A stretch of DNA of 64,000 bases. It comes from Harmothoe impar (taxonomy: Eukaryota; Annelida; Polychaeta; Phyllodocida; Polynoidae). The translations under genes were made by a program, and so were the position numbers. Positions 32,135 to 43,700 of this stretch are shown here, in pieces. A model generated the notes under the pieces. The model did no database searches. It saw only the letters and a program-made list of their open reading frames with translations, and had not been told where the DNA came from. The DNA is taken from positions 36,680,650 through 36,744,649 of the forward strand of contig OX381715.1 in the NCBI GenBank assembly GCA_947462335.1, in the 5' to 3' direction. Numbering within the stretch: position 1 is the first letter of the stretch; every line of letters begins with the position of its first letter.

Positions 32135-32783
32135 GTTTCCATTTACAAATGGGGCTGTATACTACCGGAATGAGGGTGATGTGCATGATACCAAATATGA
32201 AAAGGTGATCGTATCTATTACTCTCTATCTCTGTGTACATGACGGGTGGCAGCGCCCCAGGAACAACATGTTATTAACCTTTAGTAAAGTGGGGTTTTTA
32301 CATTAATGATAAGTTTGAAAATCTTTTGCAGAAAGGCAATAATATCATAAACATATAGTTTTTTAATACAAGACATATTTTAATAAAAATTAATAGAGGA
32401 ATTCTACAAATAAACACATTCTAAGAATATACCATATTCATTTCTATACAAAGAGTTGCCACCTTGGCCTGTGTAGCCCGTTCCGCTTTTGTAGAAACAT
32501 ACATATAGTATATAGAGTCTATGGCTTGTCGTCCCCTCACTGGGTCAGTCGGTCAGCGAGACAGCGTGTATGTTTCAAGCAATCATGATCTGTGCCAGGG
32601 TAGTTAACCCTCTGGGCGCAGGCAGTTATAAAACCCTAGGGGAACAGTTAGCCTACTCCATATACAGTATAGTAGCTTATGTAATACATGGATTGGCGTT
32701 CATCTAATACAGTAATTATATGGCCATATGATATTCATTATAAAATGTATGTCGGTTGACCTAGTACATAGTTTACCTCAGAC
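32135..32783. other. Stretch without recognised features
   Basis: Between the non-LTR element and the stop codon of the glutamine-rich exon; probably includes that gene's 3' UTR. A canonical AATAAA on the minus strand was not established. Confidence 0.35.
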
Positions 32784-34676
32784 TTATTTTTTCTTTTTTG
32801 ACCCACTGCTAAATAGGCTCACAAACTGCTGATGAAGTTTTCTTAACTCTTTGCTCTCTCTCGGCCTGTTCTTGTCACTGACTGTCTTATTGGGAGGTAT
32901 AGATGCACCCTTTGCTTTGCTGGTTGAGGCAGTCACATCCACATACGAGAGTCTCTTACTGCGTTGAGGGAGTGGGGTGACTACATGTGGGGAGAGAGAG
33001 AAAGCAATAGGTCCCGTGGTAGGTATCTCCGGTGACTGATGTTGTTGTTGTTGTTGTTGTTGTCCCTGTTGTTGGGCCATGTCGATTTGCTGTTGTTGGA
33101 GCATAGCAATGGTCAGCCGTGGGGAAGGGGACTTGTTCACAGTTGGGTCAGGCTGCTCTCCAGCTGACGGTGAGCTCTGGCTAACAGTCTCTTGTTGTTG
33201 TTGTTGTTGTTGCTGCTGCACTTGTTGACCTGGGGGTTGTTGTAGTTGCTGTTGTTGTTGCTGCTGGGGCTGACCGGGTGGTGGGGTGGAGGTGGGCGTG
33301 GTCACTGGTGTGCTTATAGCCTGCGTCGTGGTAGTGTTCGCTGTAGAAGTGGGCGTGGCACTTTTTGGTATTGATCACTGAAATATGAATATAGTTTGCC
33401 AAGGATCCACATTTACCCAACCATTTGGTTACCAGCGCCCTCATCATTTTTGTCATGGCTTGGTGATGAGAAACAACCTTGTTATGAGTGGCCTAACCTA
33501 ATACACATTCACCTTGACCTTAGGAACACGGCCTATCTCTCTCCACTGCCATACACATGCAGTAGTTAAACAGCTGATAATGCTAGGGAGGTCAGCATGT
33601 ATAGCACGTGCATTTAACCCTTTAAGGGCCACATAGTAGGTTAATGTACTATGCCTTTTATCGCCATGATGCACAAATGCAGCCCAAGTGTAGGCCCTAT
33701 CATTCGACAGCGCTGCATTCATGCTTCATGGCAAACCAAGGGGTTGATACACTTCTAATGAGTCAGCATGCTGCCCTGATGGGTAGACATACAAGGGCTG
33801 CATTCATGCATAATGATAACAAAGGGAATCGATGTAGCTTATGAAAGCACCATGCTGCCCGTACAGGGTTATATGAGGAGATTTCTTTGTTGGTCTATTA
33901 TATGTATAAGGACAGATAACCACACTATGCACCGACCTACGAGACTTAAGGGGTGTGCATTTATTAATTACAAGGGGGGAGTACGGGTGGGCTGAAAAAT
34001 GTTGACCCTTCCTGAGGGGGGGGGGGGTGAAAGAAGTCTGACCCTCTTGGCGGGGGGGGGGGGCGTAAATTATTATCATAGTTAAAAGGGGGTGGGCAAA
34101 AGGGGGAGGGGGGGTCTAGAAATGTTAGTGCTTCAAAGCCATAACCTCCTCCCTCCCCTGTTGTTAATAGATGAACACTCCCATATCAGGAGTAGGCCTG
34201 GAGTGGACTGAGGTCACGGGCCACCACTGAGCTAAACTTCGGGGGGGGAGGTCAGGTGTTTCTGTTCACAGAAACAGGGTAGTCAACTCTATGTTCCCCC
34301 TCTGCTTTGAGCATAGCATTCTGGTGAAAATGCATGCATTTGAATGCATTAAAATGCCATAATCTAATGGATTTGCATAATAAATAATATTACTGGGATG
34401 CAGAGCACACAATTTTGCATTAAACTGGAGATATACCCACATTTAGCAAAGTCCCCCCTCTGCTTTGTGTCAACATTGCTGCGGTCCTCAAAGCACATGG
34501 CCTGCATACCTACAACACTGTAGGGAGCAAGGAAGGGACAGGGGTATGTACACAGATAGCACAGGTAGCCAAGTGTAGCAGTCAGAGTGGCCCACACTGT
34601 CCTACCTGACGGTAGGACTAGGACTCTGCTTGGAGACAAAGGTCAGTTGGTGCGCGTGACTGAGGTAGTTGTACAT
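32784..34676 (-). CDS. Glutamine-rich protein, three-exon model, function unknown
   Basis: The last exon (32784-33340) is the firm part. It encodes a Thr/Pro-rich start, two polyglutamine tracts, a QMAQQQG-type third tract, then a non-repetitive basic tail (SKELRKLHQQFVSLF, then a terminal KKKK). The Q runs use mixed CAA/CAG codons, so they look selected rather than slipped. Two upstream exons fit by splice site and phase: 34441-34517 (acceptor ctccctacag, donor gtgggt; reads VVGMQAMCFEDRSNV) and 34606-34676 (ATG, donor gtagga; reads MYNYLSHAHQLTFVSK). Joined length is 234 residues plus stop with no remainder. Low-complexity Q/P regions are common in nuclear regulators, but I recognise no domain and claim no function. 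The upstream exons are inferred. The start codon faces the oxidase ATG 47 bp away. Confidence 0.5.
33614..33870. mobile_element. TTAACCCTTTAAGG palindromic MITE, copy 11
   Basis: TTAACCCTTTAAGGGCCACA at the left and a decayed right end (cgtacagggtta). In the intron between exons 2 and 3 of the glutamine-rich gene model. A partial AGGCCACT MITE lies at 33430-33493. Confidence 0.65.
33946..34182. mobile_element. G-rich MITE, copy 5
   Basis: Left aggggtgtgcatttattaat and right ttaatagatgaacactccc are inverted ends around G and C runs. Confidence 0.7.
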
Positions 34677-34723
34677 AACATTATACCATTATAAACCAGT
34701 ATTGTACAGGAGCTGTAGGGGAC
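34677..34723. promoter_or_regulatory. Putative shared promoter/5' UTR between divergent genes
   Basis: Only 47 bp separate the two opposed start codons (minus 34676, plus 34724). It includes ttataccattataa. If both starts are right, transcription must initiate inside or across the opposite gene's 5' region. Inference only. Confidence 0.3.
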
Positions 34724-37700
34724 ATGTCGGCAGGCCGTGTGTGTGTGCTGGGGGCGGGGGTGGTGGGGCTGTCCTCTGCCCTGGCCGTGTCCACCCTGCT
34801 CCCCTCCTGTAGGGTGACGGTGGTGGCCCGGGACTTCACCCCTCACACCACCTCAGACGGAGCCTTCGGGCTGTGGGAGCCCTATTTACTGCAGCACACT
34901 CCAGCCGACGATATCAAGTAGGTCAGCTTAACCTATTAATGATGGCACAATGCATGTGTTGTGAGTTTCTAAACGTTCTGAATATCTAAAATATTTACTA
35001 GATTTACCAAATCGTTATCCCCCACTTTATCCTTGCTGAATTTAACTTAATATAAATCAACCGGGGCAAGCCTTTCGAAGAAGTTCACAAATAAGGAATG
35101 CCAATTTTTAAAAGGCTCAGTCTCCTTTCTGGAGGGAACCTGATCTATGGGGCTGAGTTTCAGACAAGACCAGGGTATACATTTCCCGTGTCGCGTCACC
35201 TCATCATTAAGTCGCATGTCACATTGAATCATCTTCCCATACCATGGGTCATTATTTAAATCCACAACCTCCCAGGACAAAAGGGTTTAAACTACTTCAT
35301 TTGAGCACCAGGAGTTACTCCCCAAAATAGAACAAATACAACAAGCATTTGATGAATATGACTTTATTAGTATAACCAGGGGTAGACACTAACGCTGGCC
35401 CGGGAGTCAATGGCCCGTGATTTTGAGTCCGGGCCCGTAGTACCCCGGCCCACAGGAAATTTTGCAAGATATTTTATAGGAACATACCTAATAAATGTAG
35501 TCATGTCATATGTCATACAAAAAGAGAAAAATATAAGCAAATGAAGGAATTTGATGTCCTTTTAACATAGATAAATCAGAAATATATATGATTTTCTCTT
35601 TGAAAAAAGTAAAATGTAGCCCCTGGCCCACAGCTAAAAGTCCGGGCCCATAGATTTTTGGAGCTATGGGCCCGGGTGGCCCACAGTTGAAAAAGTTAGG
35701 GTCTACCCCTGTATAACTGAATCATGGCTCAACGATTTACATGATGATAGCCACATTCACTGGCTACACAAACAATATTTTAGAATAGACAGGAAAACCG
35801 ACAAAGCTGGAGGAATAATTTGCTTCATAGCTGATAAATATTATAAATACTCTCGCATAGTACCTGTGCTCACATTTGTGAACGATGATATTGAATGTCT
35901 CACCGTGACAATTGAAGTTCCCAAAAATAAAGCAATGCAAATCACCACAATATATCGCCCCCCTAAAGGGAACATAAAGACCTTTTTTGAACATTTGGAG
36001 CTCTTCATGAAAACAAAGAATGAAATCTGGTTTGTTGGAGATTTTAATATCAATATAGGCAAGATCACCAGAAGAACCATAAGATTTAAAAATGTCTGCC
36101 TTAAATATGGCCTGAGCTGGCTAATAAATCAGGTCACCAAACCTAATCCAAAAGGCGGCCGAGGTACTATATCCTTAGGACTACCGGTACTTCCTGGAGG
36201 TGCACTGCCATATAATAGGGGAGCCAAGCATCCTAAATGTCAATATTTAACTTTGATCTGGTACAGCCTGCAATAGATGATATGACGATTGGATTAGGGT
36301 AATTTGAGTATGCTGATTCCAGATCTGGTGTGTGTAGAATGATATCTAGGTCGGAACAAGGTCAAAAACAAGGTCAAAGGTCACGGTTTTAAGGACATCT
36401 AAAGGGTACATACACTTTCAGACAAATGCAAAGATACTGAACCTGAGTATTATTCATCTTACATAGCCATTCTTATATATATGGTACATTACCTGACTGA
36501 CTATGGTGGATATTGATAGGTGCAAGGTCATGTTTTACAAGGTCAAACATGGAAAATACTTATAATTCTCAATTTGCTTCCTTTCTCTATGCACAGATAA
36601 TAGATACATATTTATATAGGCAAGATTTTCTGTCTAAAAGAATGCCCGCATATTAGCCATTGAGAACTAATGACATTAGAGGGTTAAACCATGGTATTTC
36701 CATGATAATCCAACCTATTCTCTGAATTTGATGTTAAAAGGTAAATCACCAGAATGGTTTAATCAAATTTGAGCATGTCAATAATCTGTTCTGATTCTTG
36801 CTATTGCATTTAGGAACCAACTATACCTAGTATTTAGTTTTGTAGTGTCATGTGGCCTTGCGAAAGGTCAAGGTCACATGTGGTAAAAGGGAAATGCTAC
36901 AAAAGCAGTAAAGTCAAAATAGCCACAATATAACAGAGGCAATTAGGAAAGGGTGTATGATACATTGAGATAAGTAGGTGAATAACGTCTATTGTAACAT
37001 GCTAAATATCATTTGAATAGTTTCAAGGACATTCTGGTTGAGAGAAATGGTCTAAATTGAGATTGAATGCATGGTAGTGGGCATGGCATAGGGCACTTCA
37101 ACTATTCTATTTTGCCTGCCATCTTGCATTCCTGCCTTGCATAAATAAATAAAAGACATCCAAATGACCTTGAACTGGGGTAATCATGGTGCATGACTGA
37201 TGAATATGCTCATCGTTGCACCATTATGGGTATATCCATAATGCTTAAACTTTTAAAATATCTTAATCTGTCATGACAGAACTGTGCTTTTTCCAGATGA
37301 TGCATTTGAATAGGGTCTCCTCTTTGGATATATGACCCTTAGAGTTTTAATCATTTGCCTTATAAATGGACCTATCTCAGTTCAAGGTCATTTGGATGTC
37401 TGATATTCAGCGATGTGAGGCAGGAAAGCAACATAAAAGAATAGTTGAAGTGCCTACTATAGTCAATCTCATTTTAGACCATTTTCTTCATTCATCAGCC
37501 ATACATCATGATTATTTCAGTTCAAGGTCATTCTGATGTCTTATATTCATTCATGCAAGGCAGGAATGCAAGATGGCAGGCAAAATAGAATAGTTGAAGT
37601 GCCCTATGCCATGCCCACTACCATGCATTCAATCTTGATTTAGACCACTTCTCTCAACCAGAATGTCCTTGAAACTATTCAAATGATATTTGGCATGTTA

Positions 37701-40700
37701 CAAAAGACGTTATTCACCTACTTATCTCAATGTATCATACACCCTTTCCTAATTGCCTCTGTTATATTGTGGCTATTTTGACTTTACTGCTTTTGTAGCA
37801 TTTCCCTTTTACCACATGTGACCTTGACCTTTCGCAAGGCCACATGACACTACAAAACTAAATACTAGGTATAGTTGGTTCCTAAATGCAATAGCAAGTA
37901 TCAGAACAGATTATTGACATGCTCAAATTTGATTAAACCATTCTGGTGATTTACCTTTTAAACATCAAATTCAGAGAATAGGTTGGATTATCATGGAAAT
38001 ACCATGGTTTAACCCTCTAATGTCATTAGTTCTCAATGGCTAATATGCGGGCATTCACTTAGACAGAAAATCTTGCCTATATAAATATGTGTCTATTATC
38101 TGTGCATAGAGAAAGGAAGCAAATTGAGAATTATAAGTATTTTCCATGTTTGACCTTGTAAAACATGACCTTGCACCTTATCAATATCCACCATAGTCAG
38201 TCAGGTAATGTACCATATATATAAGAATGGCTATGTAAGATGAATAATACTCAGGTTCAGTATCTTTGCATTTGTCTCAAAGTGTATGAACCCTTTAGAT
38301 GTCCTTAAAACCGTGACCTTTGACCTTATTTCTGACCTTGTTCCGACCTAGATATCATTCTACACACACCAGATTTGGAATCAGCACCCTCAAAATACCT
38401 TAGTTCACCATTCATATCATCTATTGCAAGCCGTACCAGGTCCTCTTCAAGATTGCAGACTGGCTCCCCTATTGATAGCATATTGTTTCCAATGCAAACA
38501 CAAAATCTTGGCTTTCAGGGGGCCCTTTTTATTATACACATCGGCCCACTATGGCAGTGCTAAGGATAATAGACTTGTAACATCTTAACAAACTGTCGGT
38601 TTGTCTCCCAATCTAAGGTGCTTGACCACTTCCTCAGTGACCACTACCCCATACATGCTATACGCAAGAAAGACAGAGCAAAATTCACATCAGAAGAAAT
38701 ACGGTGCAGATCATACAAGAAGTATACAAAAGAATTATTAGAAGAGTTCTTGACGCATGTGGACTGGGATGACTTCTACTCTCTGGAAACCGCCTCTGGA
38801 ATGTGGGCCTTTCTGGAGGCTGCCCTGAATTGATTCCTAGACCAGATCTGTCCCTGCAAGATAATCACAATAAGAGATTATGGCAACACATGGATGTCCC
38901 CGGAAATAATTTTATTCAACAAAGAAATGCTGCTATCAGATCTTTAAAAAAGTCCCAAGACAGGTCGGACTACAAAATGGCCTGTAGACACAGAACAGTA
39001 ATATCTACCAAGTTCAGGAAGGCAAAGTCCCTACATGTACGAGAAAAACTTAAGTCAACCAGAAAAAAACTAAAAAATACTGGTCTGAAATAAACTCACT
39101 TCTGAAAGGTCTAAAGTGACAAGTTACATTAACACCTTCTTTAGCATAATTGGTCATAAACTTTTTGAAGAAAAAGCACCCAGAAAAATATACAACCGCC
39201 CAACCCCCCACCCCCCTTCCCCCTAGATAAAACAATGGTACAGATGCCAATACCTGTCTTCACAAAAGAAGATATACAGCTACTGGTGCAGGATAGAGAC
39301 ACCACCAAACCATCAGGACTTCAACATGTAAGAACACAAGTTCTTAAAGACATGTTAGGCCTTACTGCTAAAAATCTCACTCACCTGTTTAATGTATCCC
39401 TACCTGGAAAAATGTTAGAACAATTAGTACACAGATATCTGACAAACCACTTTGGGAATTTTGGCATTTTGCAAAAAAAAAGAAGTTTATTTTAATTTTT
39501 TTACCCCCCTCCGCTGGGATTTTTTGAGAATTTTAGCAAAAAAAAAAAAAAAGTACATGCTGACTAGCAAACACCCAGAATTAGGCCTTCAAAATTTGGA
39601 ATATTTGGGAATATTTCTCAATATAACTTGATTTGATAGCCAAAAGAACACTTTTGCATGCTTTTTTTTTTTTTTTTTCCTCCCGTTCCCCGGAATTTTC
39701 AGTACAGAAGAGCAGCTTTTTTTTTTTTTTTTTCCTCCCGCCCCCCAAAATATTTGCTCTGAGTGCCCGTAATCCAAGTTATCAAAAAAAGGTGGCCTCA
39801 CCATGCTAGAGGAACTCAACCTCCCCCCCCCCCCAGTCTCCTAACCTGGCTGAAATCCTACTTAGCCAACAGAAAACAAAGCACAGAAATAAATGGCCAG
39901 ACGTCAGACCCTTTACCCCTGAACTACTCAGTACCCCAAGGCTCCATCCTTGGCCCCCTATTATTCATTTACTATATCAATGCCCTCCCCTCAGTAGTCT
40001 CCACATATGGAGTGAAAATGTATGCTGACGACGTTGTCCTGTATGTGAATGTGGTACAGAACTCCATACAGACTAAAAGCCTGTCCCAGAACTAGCCTGA
40101 AAATCGAAGGAAAGAGTATTAAAAGAGTACACAGCTACATCTACCTAGGAGCAGCTATAGACGAGAACTTGACAATGGAAGCCCATGCAAAACTAATGCA
40201 TAGAAATGTAATAGTTGCGGCCTTTAAATTTGGTAAAATTAGATACCTTTTGAATATAGAAACAGCTATCACAATATACAAACAAGTTGTATTACCTTGT
40301 TTTGATTATTGCTCCTTCCTGGTTGACTCCGCCCCTTCCCATTGGTTGAAACGTATGGAAACACTGCGAAACAAGCTCCTCCGCATATGCCTGAAAGTGG
40401 GAAAGTTTGATGAAACCACAGATGACCTTAGGACCCTCTGTGAGGCCCTGCTACTTGGCAAAAGAAGAGAAGAATTACTAACATCGTTGTTCTTTTCCCT
40501 CTCCAAATAACTCCCCCCTCCCCCACCCCCCAGGAATAGGAGAACCAGAGGAGACAACAAAATAAAGTTCCCAAGAAGAAGGCCAAAAAACGGAGGCTAC
40601 CGTAAAACCCTCTATTACAGAGGTGTCTCATTATGGGACAAACTCCCACTTTCCATGCAAACCACGCTAAATAAACAGAATTTCAAACATGATCTGAAAA

Positions 40701-43700
40701 CCTGTCTTGGAACAAACCTAAAAGGGAGAAGAGCTAAACTCATGAAGCAAAGAAGGGGTCATAGACCCCCCTTTATAAATTCCCCCCTCCCCCCCTCCCC
40801 CCCATCCATTTACTCCTGTCCTTCTTTTTCTTTCTATTATAGGGGGGACCCAGGGCCAAGGCCTCACAATATAAATCACTTGCGACTTTCTCATCTTCAT
40901 TATACATATCCATCTACCACTGTACATAATAGTTAAATTCAGTATAACTCCTGTTTCTTGTTGACAGTCTGTCCCTTGACAGCCAAATGTGTTCACCTGT
41001 TCCTATGAAGTCATCATATGTGATATAGATATATGTAACATTTGATTAAGCATACATATACAGGTGAGCCAGAAAAATTAGTCAGGAAGATAATGTTGTA
41101 CGGTATGAGGACTAAATAAAAAAATTAAAAATTGCTATCTTTACCATTGCAGGCGCTGGGGGGCGGTGACGCTGGGCCGCATGCAGCAACTGGCTCACAG
41201 TGCGGAGGGACCGGCGGCAGGCACCTTCACCTTCTCTGGATACTCCATCTTTAAGCAACACTGCCAGGTCAGGTCTTAAATTAAGATGACATTTTCGTTT
41301 AAAAAAACAAAAAACTTTGTAGAAGCAAAATACTAAAAATGCCTCCTAAAAGAAAAAGAAATTAGGGTAAAGATATCTGAACACAACTGTCATATTTGGC
41401 CTGAGTGAAAAACAAATCGTAAGATATTAGCAATTAACCCTTTAATAGGCGCATAGTTCTTTAAGGTGGCCGGCGGGTATAGGCTAGAAGTAACTACGAT
41501 TTCACCATACTTATACCAAATGTTCCAAAGGCCCCACTCTCAGAAAATAAGAAAAAAATAGGGAGGTCCCAATCTTGTTTCTGAGATATTAAACCACAAA
41601 GTGTGAGTGACTTGTAATAGGATCATATAGTGCTTCGTTAAACATATTGATGGAATAACATTGAAAAGTAACTACAATTGTTTCTAACTTCAACACAATA
41701 CATTGTATTCTATGTAATGCTTTCTATCTAGAAGATGCATTTTGCACACATGGTCCCACATATTTGTAAGGTTTTGGGTCTTTTAAAAAAAGAAGATAAT
41801 ATGGTCAAGATATTGTAATGTGGGATAAATATATGTTCCTCCATGACCAGCTACAACAGACTCCATGGTTTAATGGTGAAAGCACTTGCCTTGTAATCTC
41901 ATGGTCTTGGGGTCGAATCCCAGTCGGCCAAGACTTTTGTCAATTTCGTCATAGCATTAGCTGACTTCATAAAATGGCCCTCTAGTGTCATATGGTAGAA
42001 CTAGAATGGCCGCCGGCCACCTTAATACAATAATATGCCATTTGAAAAGGAAAATGCATATTGCCAGAGCCAGGTGCTCTTTTGGATAATCTAAATAAAT
42101 CAGAAAATTATAGCAATTAACGGCATGTCACTAAAAGATGACATTTGTCGTCATGATGCACAAATACAGCCCCGCGAGTAACTCACCAGTGCTACATTGG
42201 TGCATCATGCCTACCCTTCAGAAGTGTCTCAACCCCGTAGGTTCGGCATGATGCTTGAATACAGGCCTGGTAAGTATGGGAATAAACTATGATACTATAA
42301 TTATGGCAGCAACATTAAACTACCTCATCCAAGATACTACCTGTTCCACTATTTACCCACAAAGTGTATAATAATTATTTAACATCAACAGTTCTACCTT
42401 CGTGTAGATCCCAGATGAGAGTCATGAGAGTCCAAAGCCAGGTTCTCTCTTGGTTAAAGCTCACCCAGGTCTATCAATGGGTAGCATTCTAGTAAAATAG
42501 CCAGCAACATGTTTTAGCTACCTTTCTAGCACTGCGTGAAACATCCGATTTATCAAAGTTGACGAATGACCTTTTTTATGCAGCTTGATGCAACCGTAAG
42601 CAAGTTTAAGCTTAATTTTTTTAAACTAAAGCTACTTAAAGAAGGACATAATTAGGTTTCTTAAGTATCTTAAATCGGATCGTTTATTCAGTGTAGTCTA
42701 CTATCTGGTCAAGTGTGAGTAGGGATATTACCCCTTTGATGAAGGTGATTTAATGGTTTTAGTTATTTGATTGGTTTCCATCACATATCTCATATTGGTT
42801 AGTATTCTATTACTGATTGCTGTGGTTTCTATTTCAGGACCCTATGTGGAAGGATATGGTGCCGTTTTTCAGGCACATGGGGGAGAAGGAACTCAAGCAA
42901 TACGGGCCACAATTTGTGTATTTATCTCTTTTTAATCTGCTACCTCAAAATAAATATCGCATGGTAAAAACATAATTTATAATGTTACAATGCAACTTTT
43001 GTACAAGTATAATGCATTTGATTATGCCCAAGTAGGCTAGTTACACACATAAACTGGTTTAAGTATTAAGGCCGATATTCACGCACTCGCCCCCTGAGAG
43101 AATTAGCAAATCCTCACCAAATGGTCACCATAGCCCCATCTAGTGGCTTCCTCCTGAACAACTACAATGGCAATGTTGTCTCTAATGTTCATAAGGAAGC
43201 AATACTTCCTAATGAAGCTATATCATATTCTCTTATCATTATAAAGGCAGAGTTTTCTGATACATGCTAAACTGAGAGGGGGGGAGGTTCCCACCAAAGG
43301 ACACCCTTAAATGCACAGTACTTCACATCCTGTTTTTGGTTTGAAGCTTGGATTTTATATTAACCCTTTAACGGCCACACATTGTTTAATATACATTGCC
43401 CTTTGTAATTACGAATGCAATCCTGGCTCGTGTAGACCTACTTGCAAGGGCTGCATTCATGCATCATAAAAACAAAGGGCGTTGATAAGCAGTGCATGTC
43501 CCTTAAAGAAGGCTCTGACTTGCTGTTGTTTCAGTCATGGTTGGGCGTTCCAGTCTGCGGCTACAGAGTGTAGGTTCTACCTCCCGTGGTTAACAGATAA
43601 GTACGTCCAAACGTCATTATATCATGTCGATGCTTTTCACATTACTAATCTTCCCATGAGCTTAACCCTTTAAGGATAGGTGTCGTTAAAAGATGACATT

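Larger units (their letters stand above)
35290..40760 (+). pseudogene. Decayed non-LTR retrotransposon in oxidase intron 1
   Basis: An endonuclease region runs from about 35290 ([17 protein letters not shown]) through 35866-36170 ([17 protein letters not shown]). It resumes at 38600 ([12 protein letters not shown], the EN C-terminus), then comes a linker (38830-39090) and RT fragments 39235-39470, 39835-40080 ([19 protein letters not shown]) and 40095-40510 (thumb), ending with a [13 protein letters not shown] tail near 40740. Stops, frameshifts, a poly(A/T)-rich insert at 39470-39830, and two DNA-element insertions disable it. The EN-RT order and YADD agree with the Jockey/CR1/L2 group; it is a different family from the 29-32 kb copy. 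Possible upstream remains at 35000-35290 are not recognisable. Confidence 0.85.

Noticed and set aside
33181..33456. His/Thr-rich minus-strand frame (KKCHAHFYSEHYHDAGY)
   Set aside because: It overlaps the glutamine-rich exon in another frame and decays into Thr/Ala runs before a stop. The glutamine frame is longer, ends in non-repetitive sequence, and matches the splice phases.
41866..41938. Functional tRNA gene
   Set aside because: Box-like motifs are present but acceptor and anticodon stems do not pair well, and it lies inside a TIR element.
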